From NCBI GenBank assembly GCA_008360955.1, contig LUCM01009251.1, positions 1-64,000 of the forward strand: DNA of 64,000 bases, written 5' to 3'. The position numbers were made by a program, and so were the translations under genes. The first letter of the stretch is position 1; every line of letters starts with the position of its first letter. Origin of the DNA: Fasciolopsis buskii (taxonomy: Eukaryota > Platyhelminthes > Trematoda > Plagiorchiida > Fasciolidae). Below the pieces are notes generated by a model. It had not been told where the DNA came from. It worked only from the letters and a program-made list of their open reading frames with translations, and searched no databases. Shown in pieces: positions 1 to 13,039 of this stretch.

Positions 1-3000
1 TTGCAAACTGTCCCAGGAAACTATTTCTGGGTCTTAAAAATTGAGTTTTCTACCTTTTTGCTTTTCACTGGCATGCTTGTAATTCCCCTATTGCTTTGCA
101 GCGTCTCATTTAACCTTTCAGTGAGCCTCTAAAATAACTCATTATTGCTCCCACCATCTAGTCCCATTTCCCTTCTATCATCTCCATTTCCTGTGCATCA
201 TCCTTGTAAAAATTTGATCTTGCCATGCTCATGCCTCTCGCAAATCGAGAAATATACAGTGTTATTATTTATCATTATTTGACACAAAAGAGTGGGCTGC
301 GCTGCTGTCGAAGCGGGGCGAGTGTTGGGATTGCAAGGACAGCGAGAAGGCTTATGAAGAGTCAGTCATAGCTGAAATAATTTGGTAAGGAAATAGCATT
401 AGGCCTATTTTAGTGAACGTCGGAAGAGATGCGGCACAGGGAGGTGGAGGTAAGGAAGAATGCGGACGAACAACGTTCCTCATTATACTAGTATAGAGGT
501 AACCCGGGGCATTGGGAGGACAAGTGTGGAGGGGGGCAGAAGTGGAGTGGGATTGTGCGGGAAAAGTTAGGTGGCGATGGTCCAGGAGGTTGGAAGAGGG
601 GGGAATTTTCTGCTCTGGTGGGTAAAGACTACAAAGGGGTACTAGTGGGATGAGATAGGGTCCTCTTGTTTGGGCCGGGGCGCTGGTTGGCGGAAGTTGG
701 CGACAGTGCCGGTATGACGGTGATGTGCTCAATGTAGGCCACACAGACTGATATCCTGACCAACCTGACGCCACAGCAAAGGTCTTTGGCGGGGATCAGC
801 TGGCATATTGGAGGTCTTTTAAATCTGCGATGCGCGCCTGCGGTTTTCTTCCGGCTTAGAAATTCTCTCGGCAGTGGCCTTTCAGTCTGCCGTGAAACAA
901 GAGCCAGCAATAGATTCTGAGTGCGGTTTGGGCAAGGCAGCTGGGGCATTACGGTGATGAAACTAAAGGAGTAAAATAGAGAAAAGTCAGAGTAATTTAG
1001 CCGTTGATAGTACCAACTTTTTTCCACCGGGGAGTAGTGTCGTTGGTCGAGGGTATAGACGCACGTTTATCATCGATAATACGTTTTAGGGGTCTGGATT
1101 GGACGGAACAAGTTTTGATCGATGCTAGACGTTGAAAGTTCGCTAGTAGAGATGGAGTCTTTGCGGCTTATTGAGAGAGTCGTGGGAGAAGGGTATGTAT
1201 ACGGACGTTTCCAGAAGGTCGTGGCAAAGGAGGCGATGATGAGCCGTCTAAGTCAACAATTGCCTGGGGCTGTGGTGGGGACGCAAGGAACGGTCTGGAC
1301 ACTAAGGTCCTAGCCATGCCGGGTAACTTGGAGAAATTTATGCTTGATGGAACCGTTCCTGGTTCTTGATTTTTATGCAGTCTGAGTGGCTGCCTCCGAA
1401 TGTGGGTTTTGCCAGAGGTAAGTAGGATGGAGTTGAATGGGGCAGATAAGATTGTCGTAACTTCACTACTCAAAAACCGCTTTGCAGTAGAGGGACTGAG
1501 AAACGGAAACGGCACTGCTTAGCACTCGTTTACCCTGTCTAAAATGATGACAGAAGTGTCCTGTCGTGTTGCAACCGGACAGAACAAAATTTTTATCCCC
1601 TCCAACGGAACGCGGACGACAGCACTGCATACACTTGGGTTTCGCTGTTTAATTTCTGAAGAGGTTCAGTGGATCGCCTGAGAGACACTTGCGAAATGCT
1701 AGCATAGTGAGCTTTCTGGAGTTTCTGGTTAGTTGCTGAGAGGAAGAAGCTTTGTAATCTATGGTTACATCAATGTACTTTTGTTGGTTAGCTCGTGAAT
1801 GGTTTGCTCTAATTTCTCTACTATGAGTTTAGTCTTCGCAAGCACATTTGTGACACTAACAGTGCACGTTGGATGCCGGCGGATGATTTGTGGCGGTGCG
1901 GGTAAGGTGCGTCTTACAACTATGTACTTGGTACGTTTAGGCGCAAACGTCATTATTTAGACAAAATTGTTTGAAGTGTTGAGGTACTATGGGAAGCAGT
2001 TGCCGATAAGAAGAGCTGCCAGACTGTATTCTTGTGCAACAACGGAGGTCCTTAGAGGTGCAAACGTGTGTCAAACCCTAAAGGGAAAGAACTGGGCCAA
2101 GGGTCTTTGATCGATTTAGGGAAACGGTGTCGGAACTGAGATTGTGCCAATAATAATATTGTAGCAGCCAAATGCTAATCGTTATGTCGTTTAAAACTGA
2201 TAATTAATGGAAGAAAACCACTTTCCGATAATAGTTTTGCGTTGGAGATGTCTGTCTGCACTAATTATCAGAAACTAAGAAATCAAGTTAAAGCCAAGAG
2301 TCGCTGGGAAGTATGGCCGAAAACTACGAAAGTGCCGTGATAAAGCAAAACTGTCAAACAGTGAAGTTACGGTTTAATTTTGGGTAACAGGACGGCTTTG
2401 ATAATTGCAGGGATTGGAGAATAGGTAAAATGGTCAGGCGGGCCACTAAGTTTAGTTACTTGTTAAAATGTTTAAATAGGCCTATGGCGCTGAAGGTGCG
2501 CAATACGATGGCTTTTGATATAGCGTCGTGCCGCAGCTATGAGTTTTACTGTTGAATATTAGGCAGAAAATCAGAATCGTCACCAAAGCATCTTGGTCAA
2601 TTATGGTTTCCATAAAACGTTAGCAAATTCTTCCGAACTTAAGAAAGCTCTAATTCTAATCCGACTACTACGAAAGCTCCCCGGTCGACTAACACACAGT
2701 AATGTCAACTCACAGCGACAGGCGGTGTAACCGTCTCCTTTGATACTTCTTGCCTCGGACGTCGAACAGTCGATCAGATTTCAGGCAACGTAGAAATTCT
2801 GCCCGAACAAATATCTTGGTAATATTTCGGCCCTGGAGTATCCCTTGGCAGCCACCGACACGTGGTATGAATCGATAGCCCTCCTTCCTCTCTCTCGGCG
2901 ACAGTGTGTAATATATGGCACTCTACTTCCAAGAGCTTAATACCTTGCATTTCATCAAAGCCTTAGACTGCATCATTTACTTGCGGTACTACTTGGGGCT

Positions 3001-4640
3001 CACGTCGAACGTGGACAACCCCACCTTGGTTAGGCCTAACGGCGACTGAGCGGGAGGAATGACGTGATTGCTTGGCGCGCGACTTTTGCTGCCTATTCTA
3101 CCTACGTCCTCACATTGCTGTCCAACGGGGAAATCCTCCGCCTTTTGCCTTCTTATTATCTCTGGTATCTCGGCTTGCTTTTTGTCAGTATCCAGCTACC
3201 CTTCTAATTATGCAATCTCGCGCTTAATAACATCAGTGTTCGTGCGGGCATTATCATTAAACATGCTTTGGCACTGAGAAGACTAAGAGACCTAATGAAT
3301 ACAACTGAAACTAAGTCATCCACCGTTTCATCAGAGGTGCACCGGGTTATTCACCGGCCGTGCTGCATTGTGATTCTTTTCCGAGCATTCCGACTTTCCT
3401 CTCCTTCTTACTTGATCAACTTCATTATTGTAAGTGTCGTTTAAGCAATGCGTGGTCAAGGTCTAATCTCAAATTCAAAAGACACTGGCTTTGCAAATTT
3501 TCAGATGTTTTATATGAAGGTACTCAATGTGGACGCACGGATAAACCTAAACATACGGCCACAGACTGAAAACGAGAAGTGGCGCCACTACAGAAATAAG
3601 CACATGTTTCAAGGGGTCTCAAGGAAGCGAGCATAAGTGAAAACAAACAATTTTAAGAGAACAAACGCAAGCATAAAACAAAGCAGAAAAGTCACTTGCA
3701 AGGCAGTGATCTAATAAATTCTGGTATAAAAGCGATTATCAATTTTTTCTCAGCCATATGTCGCACAATTCACTATTAAGATAGGCACGTTATTGAACTA
3801 GGTGTGTAGTTACTTTTCAGTTATTTTTTAACACTTTGGTCCTATTGGGGGAGAACAACGTTTGGGGTTCCTTTATCTTTAGAGATAATCGAGAAATGGC
3901 TTAATTGTGTCAGAGGGACATTCCTTTGGCAGCATCAGAACAAACTCGTCTGGAATATGGAAAGCCCTTTTAAGCCCATCCAAGTGCTCATTGCTTTGGA
4001 ATTGCGCCATATCAGGTTGGAGGGATCAGGTTGAGGAAGTAATCTAGGAATGTAAAAAATTGCTTGTCAATCTGTTTGGGTCACAGCGATGGGAAAACAC
4101 TGTCCGAACTTTGGCTGCGAAATATGGAGTAGTGATGGCCCCAGGAGGGAACCGGGAATGGTTTGATGTTAACTGGGGACACCACAAAAGAGTCACCGAC
4201 ACCTTGAAATGAGCCACAGGTACTGATCTGCCCATTTTGGACGGCAAAAACCACCTCATTATTATGCACATCGCGTACATTTTTTAACATTTATGTTTAA
4301 AACTTAAGCGTATTTTTCCCCGCATCGTCGGTGTCCGCATTTGCTTTCAGTTATTCCATCTTTCTCCCTGTCTAGAACCTGGCTTACCGGTCCTGGCCAA
4401 TCATTCATTGTAAAATAGGTCTGACCAGTAATGGTCCTCGCCTTATTTCGTACAGTTGTGAGTCCTTACTTATCAACCAGTTTCCGTTTCTCGATATTCT
4501 CATTTTTTGCAGCATCCGAACCAACTTCGATGCTGTTAGATCATCCTGTTCATTCCGTTTAATTATGGAATTTTCTCTGCCCTCTCTATGCTATGTTCTT
4601 TCACGTCACTGGTGCATGTGAGTACAACCTTAGTTTTATC
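1..4640. other. No recognisable gene; locally G/purine-rich DNA
   Basis: No open frame here shows a domain I recognise. Positions about 420-650 are strikingly purine-rich on the + strand, rich in gaggtggagg-like runs, which creates long proline-rich minus-strand frames that look like composition artefacts. Several 60-140 codon frames exist (for example minus 629-1027 and plus 1122-1313), but none shows family motifs, splice-supported exon edges or continuity with neighbours. Treated as intergenic or unrecognised old repeat DNA. Confidence 0.4.
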
Positions 4641-4649
4641 CATTTTCCG

Positions 4650-5280
4650 AGACAGCTGGAAGTCTAAGTAAACTTTGAAGGTTTGGCCTAGACTGATACT
4701 GGTCCCAGTTAAGTTGACGAAGGAAGATCCCCGAAAAAAAATGCAAGGTCCTCCGAAATTTTGTTAGATGCTGGATTCTGGTCACCTGCTGCAAAAGTTG
4801 AGGCAGACAACTGTGAAACCCTCACCCCAAGGATGCTGGTTAATAGTATGACAAAGGAGAAAGACCGATTCCGAAGGAAATAAGATAATTCGCTAGCAAA
4901 CAGGTTTCAGTTTCCGGCCGTATGTGCTTGTGAGCTGAGAAGCTTAAGTAGAAACAGGGTTTTCGCTTGAAACAAAGTAGCCAGAAGGCATGGTGATGCA
5001 ACTCGCACATTTTTCTGCAGCTAAGCCTTGCGGTTGGACCGCTGTACGTCTTTTATTGCAAAGCGTTCAATTCTCGGCGTAGTCGAGAAGATCATTGGGG
5101 AGTACTTCAATTGTGTTGGACAATAAGGGTCGTCTATAAGTAAACTAAAGCACAGATTGCGGAAGGCTACAACAATCAGACCGTTGATCCTGTGTAGGTT
5201 TACAATTTTCAAAATTGCTTGCTCGCGGAAATTGAACGAGTAAGCATATTGCAAGCTAAGATCCCTCAAAAACTAAACGG
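4650..5280 (-). mobile_element. Possible heavily decayed RTE-like reverse transcriptase remnant
   Basis: Read on the minus strand, pieces fall in the order of an RTE-type RT. A stretch near 5,150-5,230 resembles the region leading to motif A (IVVAFRNLCFSLLIDD, where intact relatives have a hydrophobic run ending AFDSVDR). This is followed by SFVILLTSIL-like text where relatives have GCPLSPFLF, and LAFFFGD near the expected YADD block. Several stops and frame changes separate the pieces and no catalytic motif is intact. The order supports the call; similarity is weak and it may be chance. Confidence 0.28.
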
Positions 5281-5289
5281 CTGGCACTG

Positions 5290-7735
5290 GAAACCCGTTT
5301 TTAAAAGGCTTACAACAAAGACGTGACTTTTGAAGCTCAGAAGAACGCTTTTAGTGGGAGATAACCACAATGATCATTGTCTGCACCACTTGTTCAGTGA
5401 GTCCAAATACTCCATGATGTCTGCTACTTTTCGGAGTAAGATGGATAGACACAGTAGGCTAGCTGGAGATCGCCAAGGAACAGAAGATATGCAAGGCGGT
5501 GCATTGCATGAAAGATGCGATGCACATAGATTGAAAATAAAAAGGCAAAAGACAGTAACTCGAAGTAAACCGCCGGTTTTTCGGATAAGAATCCGTTGAT
5601 ATGGACTTCTTCCGAGCGGTCATAAAGACAGGAAGCTAGCCAAAAGCAGAATTAATTCAATAACCCAAGGGAGTTTGTCTTTAATAGCAATCCCTCACGG
5701 GACACGCGGTCAAACGACCTGGTCATATCAAGGAGGGTGATTATAACGGCCTTTGTTCCATAGGCTTTAAGAGATTCGTGAAAATATCCCAGCGGTACTC
5801 TTAAGTTCACCTGCTTGTATACTGCGACAATTGTCCCAAAAGGCCTTATTGCCAGGCAAGAGTGACAGCTAGTTTCACACAGATCAACTCCGTCAGATCC
5901 CAGGCTCGCAAGAAGCCACTGCAGCGCGAATTAATAAGGCCTTCCGAAGTTGCGTCAGATCAAAACGACACATCTTACCTACCTTTTCCTTCGGCCACCT
6001 GCCCCAGCACTGTGCAGGGCAACCGTGCACCCCAGTCTCTAGTAAAGAATTAATTAATAATTGTTGACTCGGACGCCTCGAAGTCACCCACTTTACTGGA
6101 ACCCTATCAAACAACATACCTCGATGACTCCTACGAGGTCCACGGGGGGTCCTCGTCAAAATAACCCTAAGATGCTCGAAACACAAGCCACGAATCGTCC
6201 AGCGGTCAGTAAGGTGCAGCTTACTAACTTATGAGGACCCATTTAACCAGCATGATTTAGAGAAATACCCTAATGAATTAATCGCATTAGTTTCGTTGTA
6301 GAGTGACGAACTTCGTCCTAGAATTCTGAGGATATCCTAGTTTGTATTAGACAACTGCCACACAAAATTCTCGAAAATGTTTTCTCACTTTATTGGTTGT
6401 GTATGATCATCAGCACCATCTTCAACAGGTTAAGTTACTCCCAACAAGGTGGCTACAGGCCACTCAGCCCAAACAGCCCATTCTGTAAGATTTTGATCGC
6501 ATGCTACGTGATAACAATCTTCTTTGCATTAGCCAGCACTGTTTCTACCGAAGAATAAAAGGCATTGCAATGAGGCTCCACATCAGGCAAGCTTGGACAA
6601 AAACGTGTGGTAATGAATCGGTCGTACGTCTCTTTTCAATCGATTTCTTAAAATTCCTAGCGAGGTTAGCCTTGGCTCCTATTCTTCACATCTTGCAATC
6701 TTGAGGTATATTTAGTCAGACGCTTGCCCTCCTCCGCAGCCTAATCATGGAGCAAAACGTACCGTTGGAGCAAGTCGCTGCCTCATCGTCTACTTCAGAT
6801 TGTTGCTGAATCACTAGAGGGTTATGTTTTGGAACCCCTTTTTGTTGCCATTTCAGACTAATGGCTTTGACGAAAACATTCCGGTAAACATAACGATGTG
6901 TGATTTTCAAGCCACAATCTGGATCACTTAATCTACGGAACTCCAGTCTGCAATGGACCCGTCATAGTGCAGATTTATCGATTGCAAATTGCCCGCCAAT
7001 GACGACAAATGAGTTGGCATATCTGTCGAACAGACTTCTGCCCACTTATCGACGTACTGTTGAAAGTCCGGCGGTGGCCGTGCGGATGGGCCCGTGGAAT
7101 TTGGACATGAAGTTTGCGGGTTTCGATTCCTCCCATAACAGGTCAAATTCCTCAATTAGCAGCTCTCTGTTAGCCGCAGCCCTCATCCTGAAAAGTGACA
7201 TATTATTGTTTCATTAATAAGGGAAGCAAAAATGAAAGATAAAACAGAACTGCCCAAGGTCTATAGTTTCTGACTCACAAAGACATTCTCTTTTTCATGT
7301 CATCAGCAGTTACACAGAAAGTCTGCATATGGCTTGCTTAACAACATAAGACGCAGCGTCACCATTATTCCTCTTGTCTTACGGGACCTGTGTTCCTCTT
7401 GTTCTTCAGCAAGTGTAACATTTTTGGGTTATAATTACTATACACAATTCGGTTCGTCATCCCAACCAGCGGATACTTGTTATCACTTACCATTGAATTT
7501 GCTTCCATCAAAGCAACGTGAATTTGACGGAAAAGAAAAAAGAAAACAAGTTTGAGTTACACTTGGTGCTCATGCATACACATGCAATATTGAAAATACT
7601 CTGATTCCTTGAATGCATTTTGCCTAACTATCTTCGTAAAATTTTGGATTTCATGGCAGCACCGTCCCCGAGGTAGCATGGGAGTTACTACAGACCAGTG
7701 CAGACCAAGTAGAAACATTAAGGACTCGGACCACT
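5290..7735. other. Unassigned stretch without recognisable genes
   Basis: Frames of up to about 105 codons occur (plus 6,900-7,217; minus 5,893-6,186), but I cannot match them to a family and they have no clear start context, splice sites or conserved-looking motifs. No RNA gene or ordered repeat was seen. Confidence 0.4.
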
Positions 7736-7739
7736 GCAG

Positions 7740-8760
7740 TGGTTGTGATAATTGATATGGGTGGTCCAAACTCTGCAGTAGAAAACTTCATGCCAGTCAG
7801 CTTCACCAACCTTCCATCCAGGGCGCTGGGGAAGTTAATCCGTCCCAATTCTATCAGCATCTAGCGGAGCGCGCAACCAGTTCCTCAGGTTGACACGGCT
7901 TTAGCAAGGGCAGATCCTACCTCACCAATTTCCTGTTGAATTATTCTACCGTGACATCGACAAGGTATTTGATTTAAAGGACCGTCACCCATTTCTGATC
8001 GAGTTGGAGGCAATGGGCTTCCAATTGCAGATCTGTAAATGGGCGGAAAACTTCCTTACCAGGGGTTTATTTTACATCAGGACAGAAGTTGTGTTCCGCC
8101 TAGTCTGACGCCACAAGCTCCGTCCCACAACGTATGGTTTAGGGGCCAAACGTACAACTTCTCTTTTTCCATGACTTAGCCCGGCTATTTTCTTTGCTGA
8201 TTGCGTCAAGATAAAGCGGTCTACCGGACAGAGACCTCAGCGGTCATATGAGACTTGCCTTAGATTGGGTTGCCAATAGAGACGTGCCTTAAATCAGGAC
8301 AAAAGCCAGTCGTTATCAATAACCACATAGGGTCTCAAATTATCACACGAGCAGGATCTGTGTAATCGTGACTCGGGCAACAGCATGAAGGGCACAGGGA
8401 TATTCGTCAAAGTCACGTTCCAAGCGCCGGAACAGTGCCACTCAAGCCCAACGTACCAGCGGTGAGCTGTTAGCAGCGAAGTCAGCATTTTTTTGAAAAA
8501 CTGAAGGCTTTCATGCCGCCATGCAAAGCAGTAGAAAGATCTCATCTGGAGTACTGTGTGCACGCTTGGCTTCCTTTCTTCCAAATGAATGCTGCTTCCC
8601 TCGAAAAATTGCAGTGATTACCCATGCGAACAATGGGAGAGGCAGCATGGGAAACCATATGACTGCTGATTCTGTCGCTTAGAAGGAGACTCCGAAGCGA
8701 CCTGTTGGAGACCTTCAATATGGTGAGCGGCTTGTCGGGCATAGTCCAGTAGAGAAAGCT
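7740..8760 (+). mobile_element. CR1-like non-LTR retrotransposon fragment (reverse transcriptase)
   Basis: Conceptual translation across frames gives the ordered CR1/LINE reverse transcriptase core. GGPNSAVENFMPVSFTNLPS near 7,759 is the ENYRPVSLT block. QHGFSKGRSYLTNFL near 7,900 is the HGFRKGRSCLTNLL block. LIELEAMGFQLQICKWAENF near 8,000 is the LEAMG..LLKWI.NFL block. FFADCVKI near 8,190 sits where the FADD catalytic box belongs, with the second Asp replaced. RSHLEYCVHAWLPFF near 8,530 matches the HLEYCVQAW block, and RRRLRSDLLETFNMV near 8,690 matches RRLRGDLIE. In-frame stops and shifts are frequent, so this is a dead fragment. The endonuclease domain is not seen upstream; a degenerate C-terminal tail may run to about 9,000. 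Confidence 0.8.
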
Positions 8761-8964
8761 TGTGAATATATGATCCAGGCTCTTGGTTAGGCCGCACCTA
8801 TTCGGAAGCAGAATCTTAAATATATAGAACCGATTGCTTTGGGAATTCGTGAGAGCGCAAAACGTGGCCCCCTTCGAACAGGCGTTGCGCCTAAACTGGG
8901 ATGCGGTTTGTTCCCAAATAAAGCGATAAACTGTAAGGTGCTAGTAAGTTTTTCGCTGCACTTC

Positions 8965-11900
8965 GCGCCAACTCTGATTTGAAACGAGAGCTCTTGCGAC
9001 CAGCAATACCATCAGCCGTCAGGAAAAGATGAGGCTGCCCCTGGTGTCTTCCAGCGAGACCCATATGAGTGAACTTTGACGAGGAGGATACCAAGAGAAA
9101 TGCACATCTTCGAAAGCATTTTGGACACTCGAATAGCATGAACCAAAATTTATTCTTTTGTGGAGTATCGCTGATTATTGAACGGGCTGCCGAACCTGTG
9201 TGGCTTATTCCTCTTTTACGCTGCAGATGCCAGCGAAACTTAGGCCAGATGGCCTGTCAAGTGACAATCGCCCATTCCAACAGTGACTTCCTTGATCGCG
9301 TTTTCAACCAACCTTCCCCTGATCTGTTAAAGTTGACGATTTTTCCAAGTAACGATTACTGAGTCCTACCTTCACAGCATCAATGAACGTCTTCTCTCAC
9401 TCACGTGTTCTTCCGTGGGGTGTTAAGATTCTACGTTCCACGACCCTCTTGTTCCTGCTACCCCTTAACGTCACCCGATCCATTTTCGGGCACTCGATTT
9501 TCGTTACCGTTTAAATGTTGTCTTGAGTCAACTTTAAGCATACTCTGGGTAGTCCACTACACTCTGACAACTGACCTCACCTGAACTTTTTGACGTCAAG
9601 GTCGTCTTTGAAACACCGTCCGTGTCATTTTTGATATCGGTATCGGATGCCGTTGGCGCGTGTGAGACCATCAGTGAAGGGGGAAAATTATACCTATGGA
9701 AATCCGGAGTCATACGCAAAAGATATGGAGAAGTTGATAACAGAGGATAAGTTCTGGTCAGTGACATTAAACAGAATTTTGTTCGTCTGTTGATAAAGCT
9801 GACACAGCCATGAAATCACAGTTAGGATTAGAAATAGGATATGTAATTGTTTGGACTTTCTATAGATTTAACAGCTGCCAGAACTAAAACTACCTCCAGT
9901 TGTTTCACCTCATCCGAGCAGCCGGCAGAAAATCATTAGGTGATAGCGAAACATTTGTGAAGCTTATTGTTTTGCATACCCACAACATGCTGCAACGTCT
10001 TGTACGTTTGGGGAGAAGGAGACTTTCAGGCACAACTTAGCTGGTTCTCAATGTCCATGTTAAAATGAATCCACCTACGGAGGCGGCGATCCTCATGAGG
10101 ATTTCATCCAAGCTACCTTTTTGCCAGCACAGACCTTGTTCTTACAGCGAAAGTTGCGGCTTGTTTCAGACTGAAATTCTTTGCAAAACATTGGCTTTTA
10201 GTAATGAGAAGCAAAATTTTAGAACAAAAATTCTCATCCAGCTACGGCGCCTGCTCTCACAAGATTTCAAACCAATCTTTGTCTAACCTGATCTCTTTCC
10301 ACCCCAAATTAAAATTAAATTTACTTCGGAAGCATTTGCTTCCGATCTTTGACGGTTAGATGTTGCAAGATACCTTCATCTCTCTGGAAATACTGGTTAT
10401 AAATTTTATCACAATGATTGGAGAATTATTCATTTTCTAAGAATTCAACGATATCCACAAACTATCTGGTATATTCATCCACATACTAATATGCAGGAAA
10501 CAAAATATTTTTTAAAATTGTACCGAATTAATCCCTGAACCTCACCAGTATCCTACTGGGCACACCGGATCCACGGATCGTCTTCCTTGTGGATCCTGTT
10601 GGAAAAAGTCAAGGATACCTAGACGTCAGGTTGGTAAACGAAATTACTCTTCAGTTAACTCAATGAATATTAGTTTCTTCTTCCTTGGGGCAAAAGTGGA
10701 AAGCAACACTTCAGGTCTATTTTTCCGCATCCCTGATGTTTATTGAACATTACCGTTTTCAGGACGAACTTAAAGACCAAGTTGTATTTAAGTAGTTATC
10801 GTGGCTCCAGTTAACCGAGAGAGCTAACATGCCCCAAGAAGTGTTTGCGAAAATGTTGAACCAAAATCAACCTCCTCTGCAAGATTTCGCGCGTAGATCC
10901 CGCAAGTGGCAATTAGAAGAAAAATCGGTGTCCCTCTCTGTTACGTTAATCTAAAAATACCCTTATAATAGGGCAATAAATATTCTTTGACAGACCAGGA
11001 TGGAAGCGATTTTAGAGCTATGGTAATATAACTTGGAGGTCATTGTTGTCATTCCGAATTTCGGTTTCTTACCTGCATCCTGATAAACCCGAATACGATA
11101 AACTATTTTTATATGCTCATGCAATCTTTTTGCCGCATTGCGGATTAATGACTCCCATACACACATATGCGGTGACGGAAAACACGATGATAACTCAGTT
11201 GTGAGAAGTAAATTGTAAGGGAACCTATTGAAAAACCTATCGTAATAAATCAAGGCAGTATACATTCCTACATTTATATACCAAACTCCAACGCTGTAAA
11301 AGTTGCCACATGTTCTCCATTTCATTGCCAGGTAACCATGCGGGTGAGGGATGTTGTTCTTTTATAACAAATACGTATACCCTACCATTACTGTCTGAAA
11401 GCTGACGGTGAAATGACTGTTGTGTGCAATCTTTAAAGTCCATCTTACTCATTTACTAAATTAAAGATTAGGAAAGCTGGTAAACTACACGAAAACTTAA
11501 CTTGGTTTAATGAAACCCTAGGCATAATTGACCAGCCTGAGTTTTGCTGGACCCCGAAATTTGCCGCATTTTTCCTCTGTATTTTGCTACTTCATTTGTT
11601 TTTTATCAAGCTGATTCATTTTTGGATATATGCATTTTGAGATTACTCTTCGAAATTCATCACAATTTCAACGCCACTCAGCAGTCCCGTAGCCAACATT
11701 ACAATGAAGAGTCTACATACTGGAAGCTATGCCAAAAGACTTGTCTTGGGCGGAAAATACCTTTTTACCGTTTGCTCAGTTTAATGACAGATAGAATCGA
11801 GCCCATCTTGTCTGAAGACTATGTCCAGAATTCAAATATAAAAACCAAATGACAGAAAAGCTTGAGTAATGGAGAATGTAATTTGCTTTGAAATAATGTC

Positions 11901-13035
11901 GAGCAGTCAGCAGTACATCAAACAACTGTGCGTTGACGAGTGAAAACAAGTTTGCTCTGGTAAGAAGACGGTAGCTTGTTAAAGAATGTCTTTTGGCATG
12001 CTTTGCAGTGCATAAATTTTCAAGTGCCCAGTTGCGCTCAGTTAACTGGTATTTGAGAAATATTCTCCAAATTTTTATATGCTCAGCGGGTATTGTCGGC
12101 TCAATCAGCTTAGAACATTAAGTGTGAGCGGCTTTCCATTGAGACTTTAGTGTTGGGCAAAGTCGTCATGATGAAGTTTCACTCACTATCATCTACTAGT
12201 CCCAGGTTTTAGCGTTCAGTAAGACAAAATGGGACGTTTTAAAACTAGGTTAGGAGTCTCTTGATAGTCCGTCTATAAACCTAACCCCCCCAAGAGTTGT
12301 TTGCTTGTAATCACCAGCGTATTCACTACAAATGACTTAAACGGGCAAACTAAGACATTACCCAGCGCCCAACTTGCTTTACGGTCATGGCATATGTGGG
12401 CTTTGACGTGCAATCCGTACCCGAAAATGCGCTCACCGAAATTTCAATGGTTTTCAGAATCTCCATCCACTTTTAATAATTCACGTACACCCAGTAGTGG
12501 ATTGACCGTTTCCCACTGCGCATTATTATATATATACACATGTATATATGGGTATATATTGCCCAGTTTACAGTTAGTGTGCCATCGGAATCATAGGAAA
12601 GGATGAAAACAGTGAACAAGAAAGAGAAAATAAAAGGAAACAAATGTGCACGGTTCACCAAAAGTGCCAACTCTTTCATCCACCATCTGTACATTATTGG
12701 CAGCCTATAGAAACCTGTGATTACTCTGTGGGTTGAATACTTAGAGTACCCCACTCTGAATCTTTGGCCAAATGGTATAGCCCACGAAGACCCCCGGAAG
12801 GCTTTAATATCATGCCATCCACCGCGGACCGCCAATTGATTGCTCAGTTCTAACGTCCTTAGGATGGGGAACATCCAACTAACACAGATTCTAGTGACCG
12901 TAAATCCGGATGTTTCGCTATTGATTTAGAACCAGGGTCTAGCCATCTACCCAAGAATGATCACTAAAGATCAATAAATCAGCTAAAAGGTGTCGGTGAT
13001 CGGTCTCTTAAAGATAAAGGCCGCTTGAAAAATAT
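8965..13035. other. Intergenic or unrecognised DNA
   Basis: No recognisable coding region. A small perfect hairpin with 8-bp arms (tcggaagc / gcttccga) lies near 10,325-10,345, and an AT-rich alternating tract (tatatatacacatgtatata) near 12,528-12,560. Minus-strand frames at 10,963-11,452 and 12,473-12,874 show no known motif. Confidence 0.4.
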
Positions 13036-13039
13036 ATAT

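Noticed and set aside
352..1027. Two long minus-strand Pro/Ser-rich frames
   Set aside because: They follow from the purine-rich composition of the plus strand; no domain, start context or splice support.
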